DNA of 26,223 nucleotides from Rhizophagus sp. LPA8_4_AMF. Taxonomy: Eukaryota > Glomeromycota > Glomeromycetes > Glomerales > Glomeraceae. Of the stretch, positions 1-11,929 are shown one piece after another. The DNA lies in NCBI GenBank assembly GCA_021464525.1, contig JADRCO010000805.1, positions 1-26,223 of the forward strand, read 5' to 3'. How positions within the stretch are numbered: position 1 is the stretch's first letter; every line of letters starts with the position of its first letter. The position numbers and the translations under genes are program-made. Under the pieces are notes generated by a model. That model saw only the letters and a program-made list of their open reading frames with translations, made no database searches and had not been told where the DNA came from.

Positions 1-23
1 TAACTTATACCTGATATAAGTTA
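1..23. repeat. Perfect hairpin at the left edge
   Basis: Arms of nine bases (1-9 and 15-23) are exact reverse complements around a five-base centre. The arms are A+T-rich, so the stem would be weak. No gene start lies next to it, and its context is cut by the window edge. Confidence 0.5.
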
Positions 24-288
24 TACCAACAAAAGGTTTATTATATATAGACTGACGAAACGATGTGATAAAAGAGAGTTCGGTAGTTTAATCCATTAGA
101 TAGTTTTAGTTATATTTCTTGTTGATAAATTTCGTATTGTAATATTGCAGATCGCCGAGTGAGGCAGCAATATTGTTATTTTTATGATTTTCGTATACCC
201 GTTGATTTATTAGTTTGTAATTTTTGTCAATTTGGTTATATTGCGTTATTTATTAATAAAGTATACACCGTATCTTGTATAAACCCTA

Positions 289-699
289 TTATAAACACTG
301 ATTTACACTGTAATTTCGTAAAACTGACATACAACTTTCTGTTGCTATCACGTGACTACGACGCAAATTGATAGTAACATGAACCAAACCCGCCCATATG
401 TAATAAGATCGTTCATGCATGACTATCGTCTTGATTTCATTTTTATCTATGAAATTATGTATAATTTTTTCTATAGATTTGTCAATTAATAAATTCAATT
501 CAATAACAAACTTCATATAGTACAATATAGCTCTTGTTAAATCATTATCTTCAATATGTAATATCAAATTTAATTTTAAACTTTGTTTTAATTCTATGTA
601 TTTCTCAAATATACTAACGTTAAACAATTTTAATAAAGAAATGTGTGTTAATAACAAAAAAAAAACAAAGTTAAATGTGTATTGCACAATATTGATCAC
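289..699 (-). CDS. Possible small hypothetical protein, 136 aa
   Basis: I do not recognise this ORF. It has 136 codons without a stop in DNA where stops are frequent, so it is longer than most chance ORFs here. The first 25 or so residues are hydrophobic (FNFVFFLLLTHIS) and could be a signal peptide or anchor. The middle looks like charged amphipathic helix (residues about 30-100, rich in K, E, D, I, L). The last 30 residues look less protein-like. I saw no splice continuation and no named motif. It could equally be a long chance ORF. Confidence 0.27.
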   Translation of the reverse strand: MINIVQYTFNFVFFLLLTHISLLKLFNVSIFEKYIELKQSLKLNLILHIEDNDLTRAILYYMKFVIELNLLIDKSIEKIIHNFIDKNEIKTIVMHERSYYIWAGLVHVTINLRRSHVIATESCMSVLRNYSVNQCL

Positions 700-3600
700 T
701 AATAGCTATTCTATGGATATAAGTGCATAATTCTATGTGAAAATAAGATTTTTTACGCTTAACCCATTAAATATATATTAACATATAATCAAACTATGAA
801 AAATCTATATAGCTAACTTTTATGAATGGTAAATCGAAAATATTTAAAAAATACATGCAGTAGCTAGAGAAGTAGTAATGTAAGATAAAATCTGACTTAC
901 ATTGTCATTCTATAATTTTGTAGAGAAAATGTTATATGTTAAAGCTTACAAATAAAAAAATATCCATGCACTATTTTTTTCTAATTATGGATGTATTTCG
1001 CAGAAAGAATATTATAAATTTCTAATTCACCAACAACAATCATCCCTTGAATATAAACATTTGAATTGTCCACAAATACGTGGATACGTCCAGGGGTCCT
1101 ATCCTGGCTATATAGAAAAATGAAAGAGAAAAAGAATAAGTTGACACATTGCCTTTAATATATTAAGTTCGAAATAGAGAGCAAAAAGCTAAGCCATAAT
1201 TTATTTTGATTGTAATATTGGCAAATATGATATTGAAAATGAAATGAGAAAACATACTAGAAGTTAATAACTTCCTCAATAAGTCAACTTTCCCTTCATT
1301 CTGAAGGTGAATAAAATCTCTTTCCGTCTCGCCAGTAAAACCAAGCCTATTAATATGTTGATTACTTTAGAAGTAGAAGCGGTACCGATATTACAGTATT
1401 CTCTCGGCAAGAAATTTTCCCGATATCATGCTACGTTAATAAATGTCACGTGATTAAGTATGCGCAGTTACTTATGTCATGAATTAATTTATTTATTTAT
1501 GGTGGTTTGTTCGTCAATTATAGTATAGATAGTTCTAGGACTCTATATGTGGGCAATCAGACGTATCGTGATAAGACGATTCGTCAAAAGTGTACTTTAA
1601 CCTCATTTTATGTTCAATGATAATAAATAAATAAAATTATTGCTACAGTACAAATAATATTATAAAAGTGGAAAATTTTCTAGGCGTTTACATTAACGTA
1701 AAAGACAATCCAACACCAACTATGAAGAGTTTCTAATCACGTACTCTTATTATTTGATAATGAAGATCTACAGACAACATTATTTAATCTTTACATTACT
1801 AATAACCTTTTCCATAACAGATTAAAGCTCAATTTGTAGAATTAATCATTTTTTTCGTATGGACCTTAAAAAATTATCAAATGAATCTATTAAAAAAATT
1901 ATCAAATGGATCCTACCAAAAAAAGATTGTCAACCTATTTCATCCATCTTATTTAAAAGTGGTTTAATATGACTGTGCATTTGTGAGCATTAGAATGTAG
2001 TCCCCGTAAAAATTATAATCTGTAATTGCTGTAAAACTCTGTGAATATGATTGTGTATAAGAATCATTCATATTAAAATTGAAACATAATTGTGCAACGT
2101 TGTCATGATACATGGCTTCTAGATCCCCCCTTAGCTTATTTATTAAAAAATTTTTTTTTTTACAAATTTTTTGTACGCAAATCAATTTTTATACGTGTGA
2201 TTTATATATGGGTAAGTGATTTCACATGGAGAACAAATTAGCAATGCATAACCCATATGTTATGCAAGAATGTTTATAACTAAGGTATATCACTTTTTGT
2301 TAATAACTATATTGTTGATACATTGATACAACGATTTTATGGATGTCAGTCATCATTCAGTCATATACATTTTCTTCAGATTACGATTTACGAATGATGA
2401 TTGGATAGCGAGAATGCAAAAGAAACATTTTGTAAGATTCATTCTGAAATATATGATTATAAGAATATAGTATATAACATGCGAATTTTAAAACAATTGG
2501 ATAATATACTTTGTATTTTATTGACGTGATATACATACAATCTATCTTTAAATTTGAAAAAATCACTATTCATTTTTCCCTATGAAAAAAATCTGTGATT
2601 TTTGTATGAAAAAACATTCAATTAACCTAGACTTCGCGTTCAACTCAAATAGGTCATATCCAACGATTATCAAATAGAGAATAAATGCAGATTATATGTA
2701 CAGGTTATGATGAAACTTTTTTACCATAACTGGTAATGATACTATTTTTTTGGCTTCTTTAGACTACTATAATAATACCATATAGTTTACGATTGTAGTT
2801 TACAGAATGAACGTTAACAATATGAATAAGCTATAAAACACGAATACTCATTAAAATATTCATTATAACGAAAAGCCTACATTCAGTAAATTTCTCTTCC
2901 TTGTCAATCCGAAGAATATTAACGTTTAAAAGACAAGATATAGATTTTCATCCGAACACAACTAACTTGCTTATCAAAAGCAATATCGGGACAAGTTAAA
3001 ACTCAGGAATATATACTTTCTATTAAAAGTTGGATGCTACCAACTCAGACTACTATATAACAATTACACCTTTATTATATCAATTAAATGAAATAACGGG
3101 AGAATCTCCATCATTGCTTGAGGATGATTCCATTTACTAATACAGTGGAGTAACAGGATACTAATTGCTTTCGTGTATTAAAACAAGTACGATGGTATTG
3201 CCTATTATTTTTCTCGCAAATGTACTGTACGACTCCAACAAGCAATGCCTATAAAAATTTATTCCACGTTTTTTTTTATTCTGTAAATGTATCGTTATTC
3301 ATGGAATTTATAGACTCAAAACATCGAAATTATCCAAGTTGCATAGATTTTTGGCTATTTTTCCGTAAATGTATCATATTCCCGGAGTTTTTACAGAAAT
3401 TACGAATAAAATTTTTTACAGGGATGGGTTAACTAACAAATTCTTTTGTTGCCTTCTCAACTATAACTTCGAATTTCTACAATAGCAGATAGTACTACGT
3501 GTACTTTATGAAGTCACGTGGAAAGTACGCCTGAAGAGAAGCGATAAAGATTTAAATGTATATGAAATTTCTTGATTAGCTAGCCAAAAAGAAAATAAAT

Positions 3601-4106
3601 AGTTTACCATAGAGGATAATATTCAAGTGAAAGAATTAGTTGAGAAAGAGAATAATCAACCACAACATTCAACAGAAGATAAAAGATATTAAGTTCTTTT
3701 TGAATTTGGTTAATATGTATAATGAATTTACCAATGAATTTACCGTAATAAATAATTTTAATATAAAGTTTCAACAATTAATTTTTATACAATTATAACT
3801 GAAATTAATAAAAATTTTATTTTTTATAATCTTTTACGACGTTATTTGTAAATATATTATAAAAATTAATAACTTGGTTAATATTAAATCAATTTTTAAG
3901 AAAATACTATTTTTAGATTCTTACTCTAATAGAGCTTTTAATTGAGTATAATTTTGTTTAAATTAAATAATAAGATGCCAAAAAATCGAATTTTTTTTTG
4001 AAAATTTCGCGTGTGCTTAGTAGCGATAGTAGTTTAATTGTTTGATGGTGATGAGTAAGGAGAAAATTGAGTTAAAATATAATATATATAAATATATATA
4101 AATACC
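700..4106. other. Gene-poor A+T-rich region
   Basis: I see no supportable gene over these 3.4 kb. The short ORFs present have no recognisable motif and no convincing splice partners. Around 3279-3400 a segment of about 34 bp recurs imperfectly about 83 bp later (both begin with a GTAAATGTATC core), which may be a decayed tandem duplication. A TATA-rich stretch at about 4078-4105 precedes the AIG1-like remnant. Confidence 0.5.
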
Positions 4107-4277
4107 ATGACAGAAACAAGAAATATATTGCTAATCGGCAGAACAAATAATGGAAAGTCTACTTTGGAAAATGTTTTGAGCAAAAGAAAAGAAGAAATGA
4201 TGGTGATTGATTATCAAAGCAAACTTAAACTTATTAGGAAAAAAGAAAGGTACATCTTATTTCAGTATGTCCGATAA
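4107..4277 (+). pseudogene. AIG1/GIMAP-type GTPase remnant (P-loop only)
   Basis: An ATG after a TATA-rich leader opens a 56-codon frame. It begins MTETRNILLIGRTNNGKSTL, which is a beta strand followed by a P-loop (GRTNNGKS fits GxxxxGKS). This is how AIG1-type G-domain proteins start; these are heavily expanded in Rhizophagus. After about residue 24 the sequence becomes lysine-rich and unlike a G domain, and the frame ends in TAA at 4275-4277. No switch, DxxG or NKxD motif follows, and I found no splice route to a continuation. Family assignment rests on the first 20 residues. It is best read as a truncated gene copy, though a very short expressed peptide is possible. Confidence 0.55.
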
Positions 4278-4451
4278 CAATGGGGTTTGTTATTTCTTAT
4301 CTTACAAAGAATTGTGTATTTCCATTTATCCATTTTTGGTGTCCATATGCAATTTTTGCATCTCTGACTTTTGATTTCACAATCTTCGGTTATTTAGGAC
4401 CCCGGAAAATTCTCATATGGGTAAGGTGCAGCTATATAAGCATTTCTTTCA

Positions 4452-4564
4452 GGGCCGGAATTATAATAATCCCAGCCAATATCTAAAAACGGAAACAATT
4501 CCCTGATCTAGAATCATCAAAAATTATAAAAATTATCCATTAAAGGAAAGATCCACATGATCAC
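4452..4564 (+). repeat. Dispersed palindromic repeat, copy A
   Basis: About 113 bp that clearly aligns with 18501-18604. The shared order is GGGCCGG, an A+T palindrome, CAGCCA, a second GGAAA...TCC palindrome, CTAGAAT, ATTATCCAT, AAAGGAAAGATC and finally TGATCAC. In this copy both small palindromes are damaged and there is an extra stretch of about 11 bp near 4523-4535. I saw no clear target-site duplication. It is probably a non-autonomous mobile or otherwise multicopy element. Confidence 0.75.
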
Positions 4565-4859
4565 TCTACGCACTTCAATCACCTTCACCTACATGAGACT
4601 TTTCCGATCCTGGTTATTAATTTCCAAATCCAATTTTCTTGGCGTAATTTTTCTTCTATTTTTATATTTATTAAAGTGTGTTCTTTTTTCTCTTCCTGGT
4701 TAGTAATAAAATTTATTCAAACTTCAAAAAAATATCTTGCATAAAATCCAAATTCATCTCAAATTTATAATTTTTTCAACTTATTGTAAATATTCTCCGA
4801 TTTTTTACTTTCCTCATCAAAATTCAATAATATAACTATTAAATTCTAAAAAAAAAAAA

Positions 4860-5162
4860 ATGTCTCAAATTTCTCGAATTGTACTAAGTCCACCTGTCCA
4901 AAATTTAATAAACTATTATCGTAATCGACTTATAAATCATATTATTTTAAACAATTATATTTATTTTATTTATTTTCTTTATTTCTATTTACTATTAATT
5001 ATATTTTTAATTATATCCCTCATTTTCTTTTTACAGTCAAAAAATAATTATTTTATCAACGTGAATTGTCGTGATTTTTCGATTTCTACGAAGACGACTA
5101 TATATTGCTATGGTTCTTCGACGACCATATACTATAATTCTGCGACCTTTATCTTCGCATAA
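4860..5162 (+). CDS. Possible small membrane protein, 100 aa
   Basis: I do not recognise this ORF. Its ATG directly follows a run of 13 A, the same kind of leader seen before the acetyltransferase gene at 19695. The first 30 residues are polar (MSQISRIVLSPPVQ...). Residues about 33-58 are strongly hydrophobic and would make one long membrane segment, and a Ser/Thr/Tyr-rich tail follows. An acceptor-like TTTTTACAG ends near 5036 with possible GTAATC donors near 4920, so the hydrophobic part might be an intron. With no family match it remains a weak call. Confidence 0.27.
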   Translation: MSQISRIVLSPPVQNLINYYRNRLINHIILNNYIYFIYFLYFYLLLIIFLIISLIFFLQSKNNYFINVNCRDFSISTKTTIYCYGSSTTIYYNSATFIFA

Positions 5163-7241
5163 TAAATTTCTTCAAATAAGCAAATATTTAGTGTCATTGT
5201 GTAATGCGCAGGCTATAATCGGATTTCCTTTATAGAATTCTAAAAATTCACAACATAACCAAAGAAAAAAAAAAGAATAATTATCGTAAACTTTTTTTAA
5301 ATCTCAACACTCTTGAGTCGCATTCAACTAGTCAATTCACACCGGATATCTCTAATTCAGACGAACTAGACCTAAGGGCTAGGGTCAGGTGGACTACTAG
5401 TAACTTCTTACATTCGGGTACTTGGTACTTTCACAGAACAAACACATAATTTTGAATTTATAATATAGAAATTTTTCGGCCTTTTTCTTCTTATTCTTTT
5501 CTTTTAATTATTTTTTTCTTTTACATGGTTTAGTATAGAAGATAGAAAGTACACATTTGGACATTTTCATATCAGTAGCCGGTTGCTTGTCTCAGTTTTT
5601 ATATTCTACTTTAAGTACTTATTTTATCTTGTACGTGTAGTTTGTACTGAACATGAGTTCTATTATCAATAAAAATAAAAATAAAAATAAAATAATTATA
5701 AATTATTGATAATAAAAGATTTCTTTTCATAAAAATCTTGCTCTCATCAAACAAAATTGTTTAGAACACACAATCGATCAGTTTTGGAGTTTTGGTTCAA
5801 AGGAATAAATCCTTTGGACCATCCTATCAGTTTAAAATTATTCAAAATCATAGGCCGGAAAAATTAAAAATATAACGAATAACCTCCGTACTTGATATAC
5901 TACAAAGAAACTTTCCAGAGTTAATTAACGATGATTCTTTTGTGACCTTCAAAGTGAAACTAACGAACACCTATGGAAATAGTTTACAAATTCTACATAG
6001 TAATAAGTTTACGGCAAACATTAACGATAACAGTATAATATTTTAAATCCAAGCAATACTTTGCATCCTCTTTATATATATTTCTTACATAATTTAATTT
6101 ATCAAATATTTTAAAATTTCATATATCACACAACAAAACAATTCGTTATTTTCTTCCTTATTTATATAAAATACAGTATATCAATTCGGTCTGGAAACTT
6201 TGTAATCAAAAATTTAAAAAGTGGAAACTCCTCAATAATATAGCAAAACTACTTTCAAAAATTGGAGAAACCATACAAGAACGTAAGCACGAACTAACAA
6301 AACTTGTCAACATAATATACGGAGTAAATCTCCTAGTACATGGTCTTAAATCGGTTTAGTGAAAACTGAAAATTATCCTCCCGCCCGACAATTTAGCCTA
6401 GATTAATTGAGCGAGCACAAATTTCTTACGTAATGACCCTTGGCGATTTTCGATATCCCATATTCTTTCTTCATCTATTTTTAATTAGCCACATTAGCCA
6501 CTAACGTAGTGATTTCATTTCCTATACTTAGTTTCTCTCTCATGAAACGTATTATGAGTTATAATTGTAATGGTTCGACATTTTACATATTTAGAGTATT
6601 ATACTTTCACACTATACTACTTTTTTTCAAATAAATAAAACAAATTAGAATAAAATAAAATAAAATGTATTAATTAAACTTTATTTTAATACTTTATAAT
6701 TTAATAATATTTTTGTTTAAGATGAGGATAGTTAGAAAAGTATTTAAAAAAAAAAAATATTGTAACCTTTAATTTTTATAAAAAAATATGATACTATTTA
6801 TTAAAAAAAGTAGTTCATCAATAACCATCAATAATTTATCCTATATATTTGGTAATTTACGTAATTATTTAATGTGGTTTTAACTTAATCCAAATATTAG
6901 TATTTCCGAATATTCTGTTCTGGAAGTCATTAAGAATAATATGAATAGTCGTTATTGTCGTTAAAACGAAATACTTATAATGGTTGTTTCGTAAGTTCTT
7001 TGATTGGTTCATATATAAATTTACATATGGTGCAAAATTTTAGTATATTTAAAATCATAAAAATATATTAAAAGTTTATATTTTGCCCGCAATGCCTGTA
7101 ATTTTATTATCGTTTACAATATATCGCAAAAATGCGGTTATATATAATGGTGATAAATAGTGTTTTTTTTTCTTATAAATATTATAAAAATGAATATAAA
7201 AAAAAGTGACACATTGTAGCCTAACCCTAACATCATGTTAC
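5163..7241. other. Non-coding A+T-rich region
   Basis: I see no supportable gene. It holds short microsatellites: a run of about four AAAAAT units near 5668-5695 and an AAAAT run near 6650-6665. The region ends at the stop codon of kinase A (7242-7244, minus strand). Confidence 0.5.
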
Positions 7242-9481
7242 CTAATTATTTAATTTAATTTTCTTATGTTTAATAATAATCACATCTTCATCTTCATTCC
7301 CTATAATATATACGTATAATATCAAATTTCTATAAATATAAAAAAAAAAGATCAATTATACAAATATATTACCATCCAAGATTTCCCAATATATTCTTTT
7401 AGATTTGTTAACTTCTTCATCATCATCATCATCTAACGTCAAAAAGGTTTCATACAGTAAATAACAAATTTAAAAGATAATTATTTGTATTAGATCTAGT
7501 ATATTACCAATTAAAATCGGCGAATCAAAATGTCCAATTCTATTTTCAGTCACAATATCTAAATAAAATAACAACAAAATGTTAATAAGTATGAAATGTA
7601 CATTTTCCATTATAATTAATTAATACTTACTGTTTGGAATACTTGAATACACTTGTATGCTTGGATATGCTCTATCTTAAAAATGTGTTCAGAAACAGAT
7701 TATTAACTGAAATATGACATTGTAATGTTTACATAATTGACATAATTGCAAAAAATGCAGACGTTTTAGGCACGAAACTGATTAAAGATTTAACTGACTA
7801 ATTAAACAAGCCAATCGATTTTATTACCGGCCTGATTATGCCAGAATTAAAAATCTTTAACTCTTGTCCAATACGTCCGAATCAATGTCTCATTAACTAA
7901 GTACAAATGATATATTAGTAAAATACTTCTAATAATTAATGTAAAAATTACTTGCCTTTGATAATATTTTTTTGTTCACATAAATCCATCACATTATAAA
8001 CTTTACTATTAAAACTCCGAGTTACTGAATTAACAGAGCAAACGTGCGTAAGGTTTATATTCGTATAATCATCTGTTTGTTGTACTTTATTCATCATCTC
8101 ATTTATTTTGTCTTTTAATATAAAAATATTGAGTCTTTTCATTGGGTCAGCATTCCAACATTGTTCCATTAATTCTTTATATTCCAAAGGTGTTCCTGGT
8201 ATAATTTCTGGTCTCATACCATTAATAATATCATTTACGAAATTATAATCATCATGTTCATAATTAGCAAATGGTGGATATCCTGATGAAATTTCCCACA
8301 TTAGCATCGCCAAACTGAAAATATCGGATGAAAAACTATGTTCTTTTCCAGTAATAACTTCAGGCGCAATATAAGGAAGAGTTCCATATATATTGCCTAA
8401 TGGTTTATCAGCTGGACCGCAAAATCCAAGATCACCAATTTGCCATTGATCTTTGTATTTTAAGAATAATATATTTCTGGAATGTAAATTTCTATGAATT
8501 ACATTTTCTTCATGAATTCTTAAAAGCGCACAAATTATATCTTGAGTGATTTTAATTATTTCTTTCCATGTAAGTTTACAACTTTGACGACTTTGTAAAT
8601 AATTTCTTAAATTCATATCTAATTCTTTCATTACAAGCATATAACCTAATTGATCTTTAGTTAGACCATAATATTTAACAAGAGAATTCCATTTGCTATT
8701 TGTATTGAAATAAGACTTCGCCTACAATAAAAAAAAGAAAATATTAAAAATGGTTCGGATAAAAAAAAATACTGTACATAAAAATGCTGTAGATAAAAAT
8801 ATTGTATATGAAACTACTGTACATAAAATACAGTTACATAAAAATACTGTACATAATAATAATAATACTGAAAATACTGTGCATAATACATACCTCTTCA
8901 AACCAACTTTTATTAGCATTTTCAACATTTTCTAACCTTTTAAGAATTACTTTCTTGGTTCTAGATCTTTCTAATTGTTGTTTCTTAGAATCCCATATTT
9001 CGTAATAACCAGTAACCCAATCTGCTGAATAAATTCCTTCGGTTAGATGTTTAATATTTTGTAAATTATCATAAGGAATCCATTCAATTATTCTATTCGG
9101 ACTAATTGATTCTATTTGACATTTTTGTATTAAATCATCAACATCGTTATTTTCAGATGTCCAATTTGAAAATTTGGTTTCAAGATAATTTCTAATACAA
9201 TATTCACAATATAATGTCGCTAAACATTCTTTTTGACAATTTTCACAAATTCTTTTTATACCTTCATTAAAAATAATTTTATTATGATCATGACCTTTTG
9301 TTAATAATTTAATCATTTGTGATTTTTGATCTTTTGTAAGAAATTTATTGGAGATAATCATTTCTTTTCTAAATTCATGTTGTATATTAAAATTATTATT
9401 ATGAATATTATTATATTCTGATGATTTATGTATTTCACTAATTGTAGTGAAAATTAATTTATGATTTTTAGCAGCAGACAT
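7242..9481 (-). CDS. Kinase A: Glomeromycotina-type protein kinase with HRN loop
   Basis: Six exons: 9481-8894, 8721-7956, 7675-7631, 7558-7508, 7432-7373, 7300-7242 (1569 nt, 522 aa). The N-terminal half has a Cys cluster (C79, C82, C86, C92, C95) and a WTS motif, known from the large Rhizophagus kinase expansion. The kinase domain runs from about 140 to 410: beta-3 lysine in VILK (K181), HRN at 272-274, DLG from D293, and APE at 315-317. The catalytic-loop Asp is Asn and the glycine-rich loop is shortened (LTEGIYSADW), so phosphotransfer is doubtful; a scaffold role is my inference. Intron 2 uses a GC donor (AAAG|GCAAGT). Without that splice the protein would stop at 7948. The tail (residues 452-522) includes DDDDDEE. 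The first two exons are near certain; the tail exons are supported by shared phase 1 and coding continuity. Confidence 0.85.
8762..8890. repeat. Intronic minisatellite in kinase A
   Basis: The first intron of kinase A (8722-8893) consists largely of imperfect tandem copies of an approximately 15-bp unit close to AAAATACTGTACATA on the plus strand. Copies vary at one to four positions, and there is an AAT run inside. The array opens ORFs on both strands that are artefacts of the repeat. The corresponding intron of kinase B is shorter (67 bp) and lacks it. Confidence 0.7.
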
Positions 9482-9570
9482 GTTTAAACGTTTTTGTGTT
9501 TTTTTTTTACACGGATTATGATGTTAAATTTCCAGAGGTTAAATAAAAAAGAGGTTTTTTTTTTACACAC

Positions 9571-9584
9571 ATATATATATAAAA
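9571..9584 (-). promoter_or_regulatory. Candidate TATA box of kinase A
   Basis: On the minus strand this reads as a TTTTATATATATAT stretch about 90-103 bp upstream of the ATG at 9481. It is followed by a long A/T leader. In such A+T-rich DNA TATA strings are common, so this is only a candidate. Confidence 0.3.
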
Positions 9585-11929
9585 ATTACCGGAATATGTT
9601 TAAACCGTAATTGTTTCTAATTTTGGAAATCTTTTATTGTTTTGTTGCTTTTTGTTGGATGAATATGAAATTCTTAATTAAATTATAAAAGGGATTTGAA
9701 GAAATTGTTACACGAAACTCACAAAAGTCTTTGTTTTAATATTATAGTAATGTAACTCAACGCATGTGAAGATTTCCCATTGGTTTTTGTTAAAAATATA
9801 CTTTTTTAGAAGATAAAAAAAAAAACCTATTTTACAATGAATAAAAACAATTATGACATAATTTTAATTTATCTAGAATTAGAAATCTTAACCCATATTA
9901 TATAGATTAATGAAAAATTGGAATAAAAAAATAATAATAAATCCTTTAATCGTTAGTTCGATAAAATTAATAAGATATTTTTAACGAAACCATATGAAAG
10001 GTATTAAAAAGTGACTAAAGAGTGAAAAAAAGTAACAAAAGAAATTTTTAAAAATTTAAAAACTTTTAATACTTTATGTATAAGACAAGTATAAGACAAC
10101 ACAAATTCAAATTCATAAATTTCCAAAGGATTGTTTATTTGACAAAAAAAAATAGTAAAGTATTAGCAATAAAGCATTAATATTATTAGTAAAAAGGATG
10201 ATATGATAAATGTTCCTTATTTAGGCAATCAGCACTATTACATTTTTGTTACCTCAATATTTATTAATAATAGGATAAAACGGCTTTTCTGTTCGTAAAA
10301 AAATATATTATGTTCAACCTACGTAAATGCTCATAGAGAAAAAATTTTTTACTATTTTTAGATTAATAACCGGAAATAATGATATATCAATCAAGTTTAT
10401 AATTGCGCCAAAAGCTTTTAGTGTACAAATAAAGTTCCATTAGCGTTCTATTCATATTTCCTAATTTAATAAACAAAAACCCAATGTAAGTCCCATAAAA
10501 AGTGAACGTAAGCTCTCATGCTGATTGGACACTATACTAATTTTTAAATTACTCATAAAATTATTAATAAATGTAACGAAAGTGACATCAATGAAAAGTT
10601 GTCGATCTACGAAAACTATATTTTTTATTGGAATTGAGGCTAATGTTGCAGTATGTGTACAAAACTGCGGGATGGAAAGTTACCGTATAACGCAAATTAT
10701 CCCGGTATCTCGCATAGTGTATATAACAATCGAGGTATTGTTGTCGGCATATTACATAATTTATTGTCAGTTATTGTTCAGTTGAATAGGAATATGCGGG
10801 ATTTTGATGATCCTAATGAGTAATGACCGAACTATAACACAGTTACTGGATAGGGAATATCGGTCTCTCTATTCCTCCATTCAATAATAAATAGAGATTG
10901 AGCAATTTGGCATATATTATTTATATTATTTGATTATTATTAACGTTTGGATTTATTATATTAAATGTAAAATCAGTTTTTTATATTAAAGCTCATGTTA
11001 AATATGAGACTACTGTATCATGTGCCACTAAATTAACATGATGGCCAATCAATAACGTCATATATGGGAATCCGCTTTTCAAGGGGTATTGTCCGCATTC
11101 ATTATATGGTGTTTGCAGCCAATCAAAAGATTACACGGTATTTTCGGAATTTTCTCCTGATACACAAGATTGTTATCAAAACAAACATCCAAATCTTATT
11201 TATTCTTTAAGAAAAATATGTATAACATTAGATACCTGTACTTGTACTTTAGAGAATTTCTTTATTAATTAAGGAAAACAAATATTTATGAACAATTTTT
11301 CGTAATATTGAATGAACCCTATTTTGAAAATTTAATCATAGAAAATATACCGGGAAATATACTAGGAAAAATATACTAGGAAAAATATACTAGGAAAAAT
11401 ATACTAGGAAAAATATACTAGAGGAAATATACTTATTTTAGAAAATATACTAGGGGAAATATATTTGAAAATATACTATATATATAAATAAATATACTAA
11501 CATATGTATAAATATACTATATATAAAAAATATATATATACTAGAAAATATGGTATTCCCAAGATTTATTGGGGCGAAAGTACATACGCCACTTTGATTA
11601 TACTTGATTAATAAAATGAACAAACTATTTTCGGTTTATAAAAAAGAAAAAAGTTTTTTTTTGTTTATTATTGTTTTGGATCGGGTCCAAATAATTTCAT
11701 TGTAAATTTTCCATAATTTTCCAGATCGTCAAAACATTTAATATTTTTAATTTCAGTGGGCGGTATTAAGTAATCAAATCATTTTACCAAATTTCATTAT
11801 ATTTGCGGATCGGACAACAAGAAGTTTGATGATTGATTGATCATCTTTTACTTATCGGCAACGTCGGCAACGACCAAAAATGAGGTTTCATTTATAAATT
11901 TCGTTATACAGTAATAATAAAATCTTTCT
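9585..11929. other. Intergenic region between the head-to-head kinases
   Basis: No supportable gene is seen on either strand. The 86-codon frame at 10525-10785 begins with TTG and has no recognisable motif. The region contains a 14-bp minisatellite at 11341-11480 and, near 11865-11880, a short direct repeat of TCGGCAACG. Both kinase promoters must lie at its two ends. Confidence 0.5.
11341..11480. repeat. 14-bp minisatellite (AAAAATATACTAGG)n
   Basis: Four nearly perfect consecutive 14-bp units sit in the centre (about 11372-11422). Degenerate units on both sides share the AAATATAC core with different tails (CGGG, TAGAGG, TTATTTTAG, TAGGGG). The repeat touches directly without unique spacers, so it is not a CRISPR array. 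Confidence 0.8.

Noticed and set aside
1964-2566. Two short minus-strand ORFs
   Set aside because: No motif, no splice continuation; a stretch of the first looks protein-like but not enough to support a gene.
4280-4486. 68-codon plus-strand ORF after the AIG1-like remnant
   Set aside because: Its end runs into the dispersed repeat and its sequence shows no G-domain motif.
5340-5420. Possible tRNA or structured RNA (higher G+C patch)
   Set aside because: I could not find an acceptor stem, an anticodon arm or a GTTCGAATC-like T arm in the correct spacing.
8722-8935. Overlapping ORFs on both strands near kinase A exon 1
   Set aside because: They are produced by the intronic minisatellite and are low-complexity.
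10525-10785. 86-codon plus-strand ORF between the kinases
   Set aside because: It begins with TTG, has no motif and no splice partners; length is within chance for this much sequence.
11341-11480. Possible CRISPR-like array
   Set aside because: The units are 14 bp and directly adjacent, without spacers; it is a minisatellite in a eukaryotic genome.
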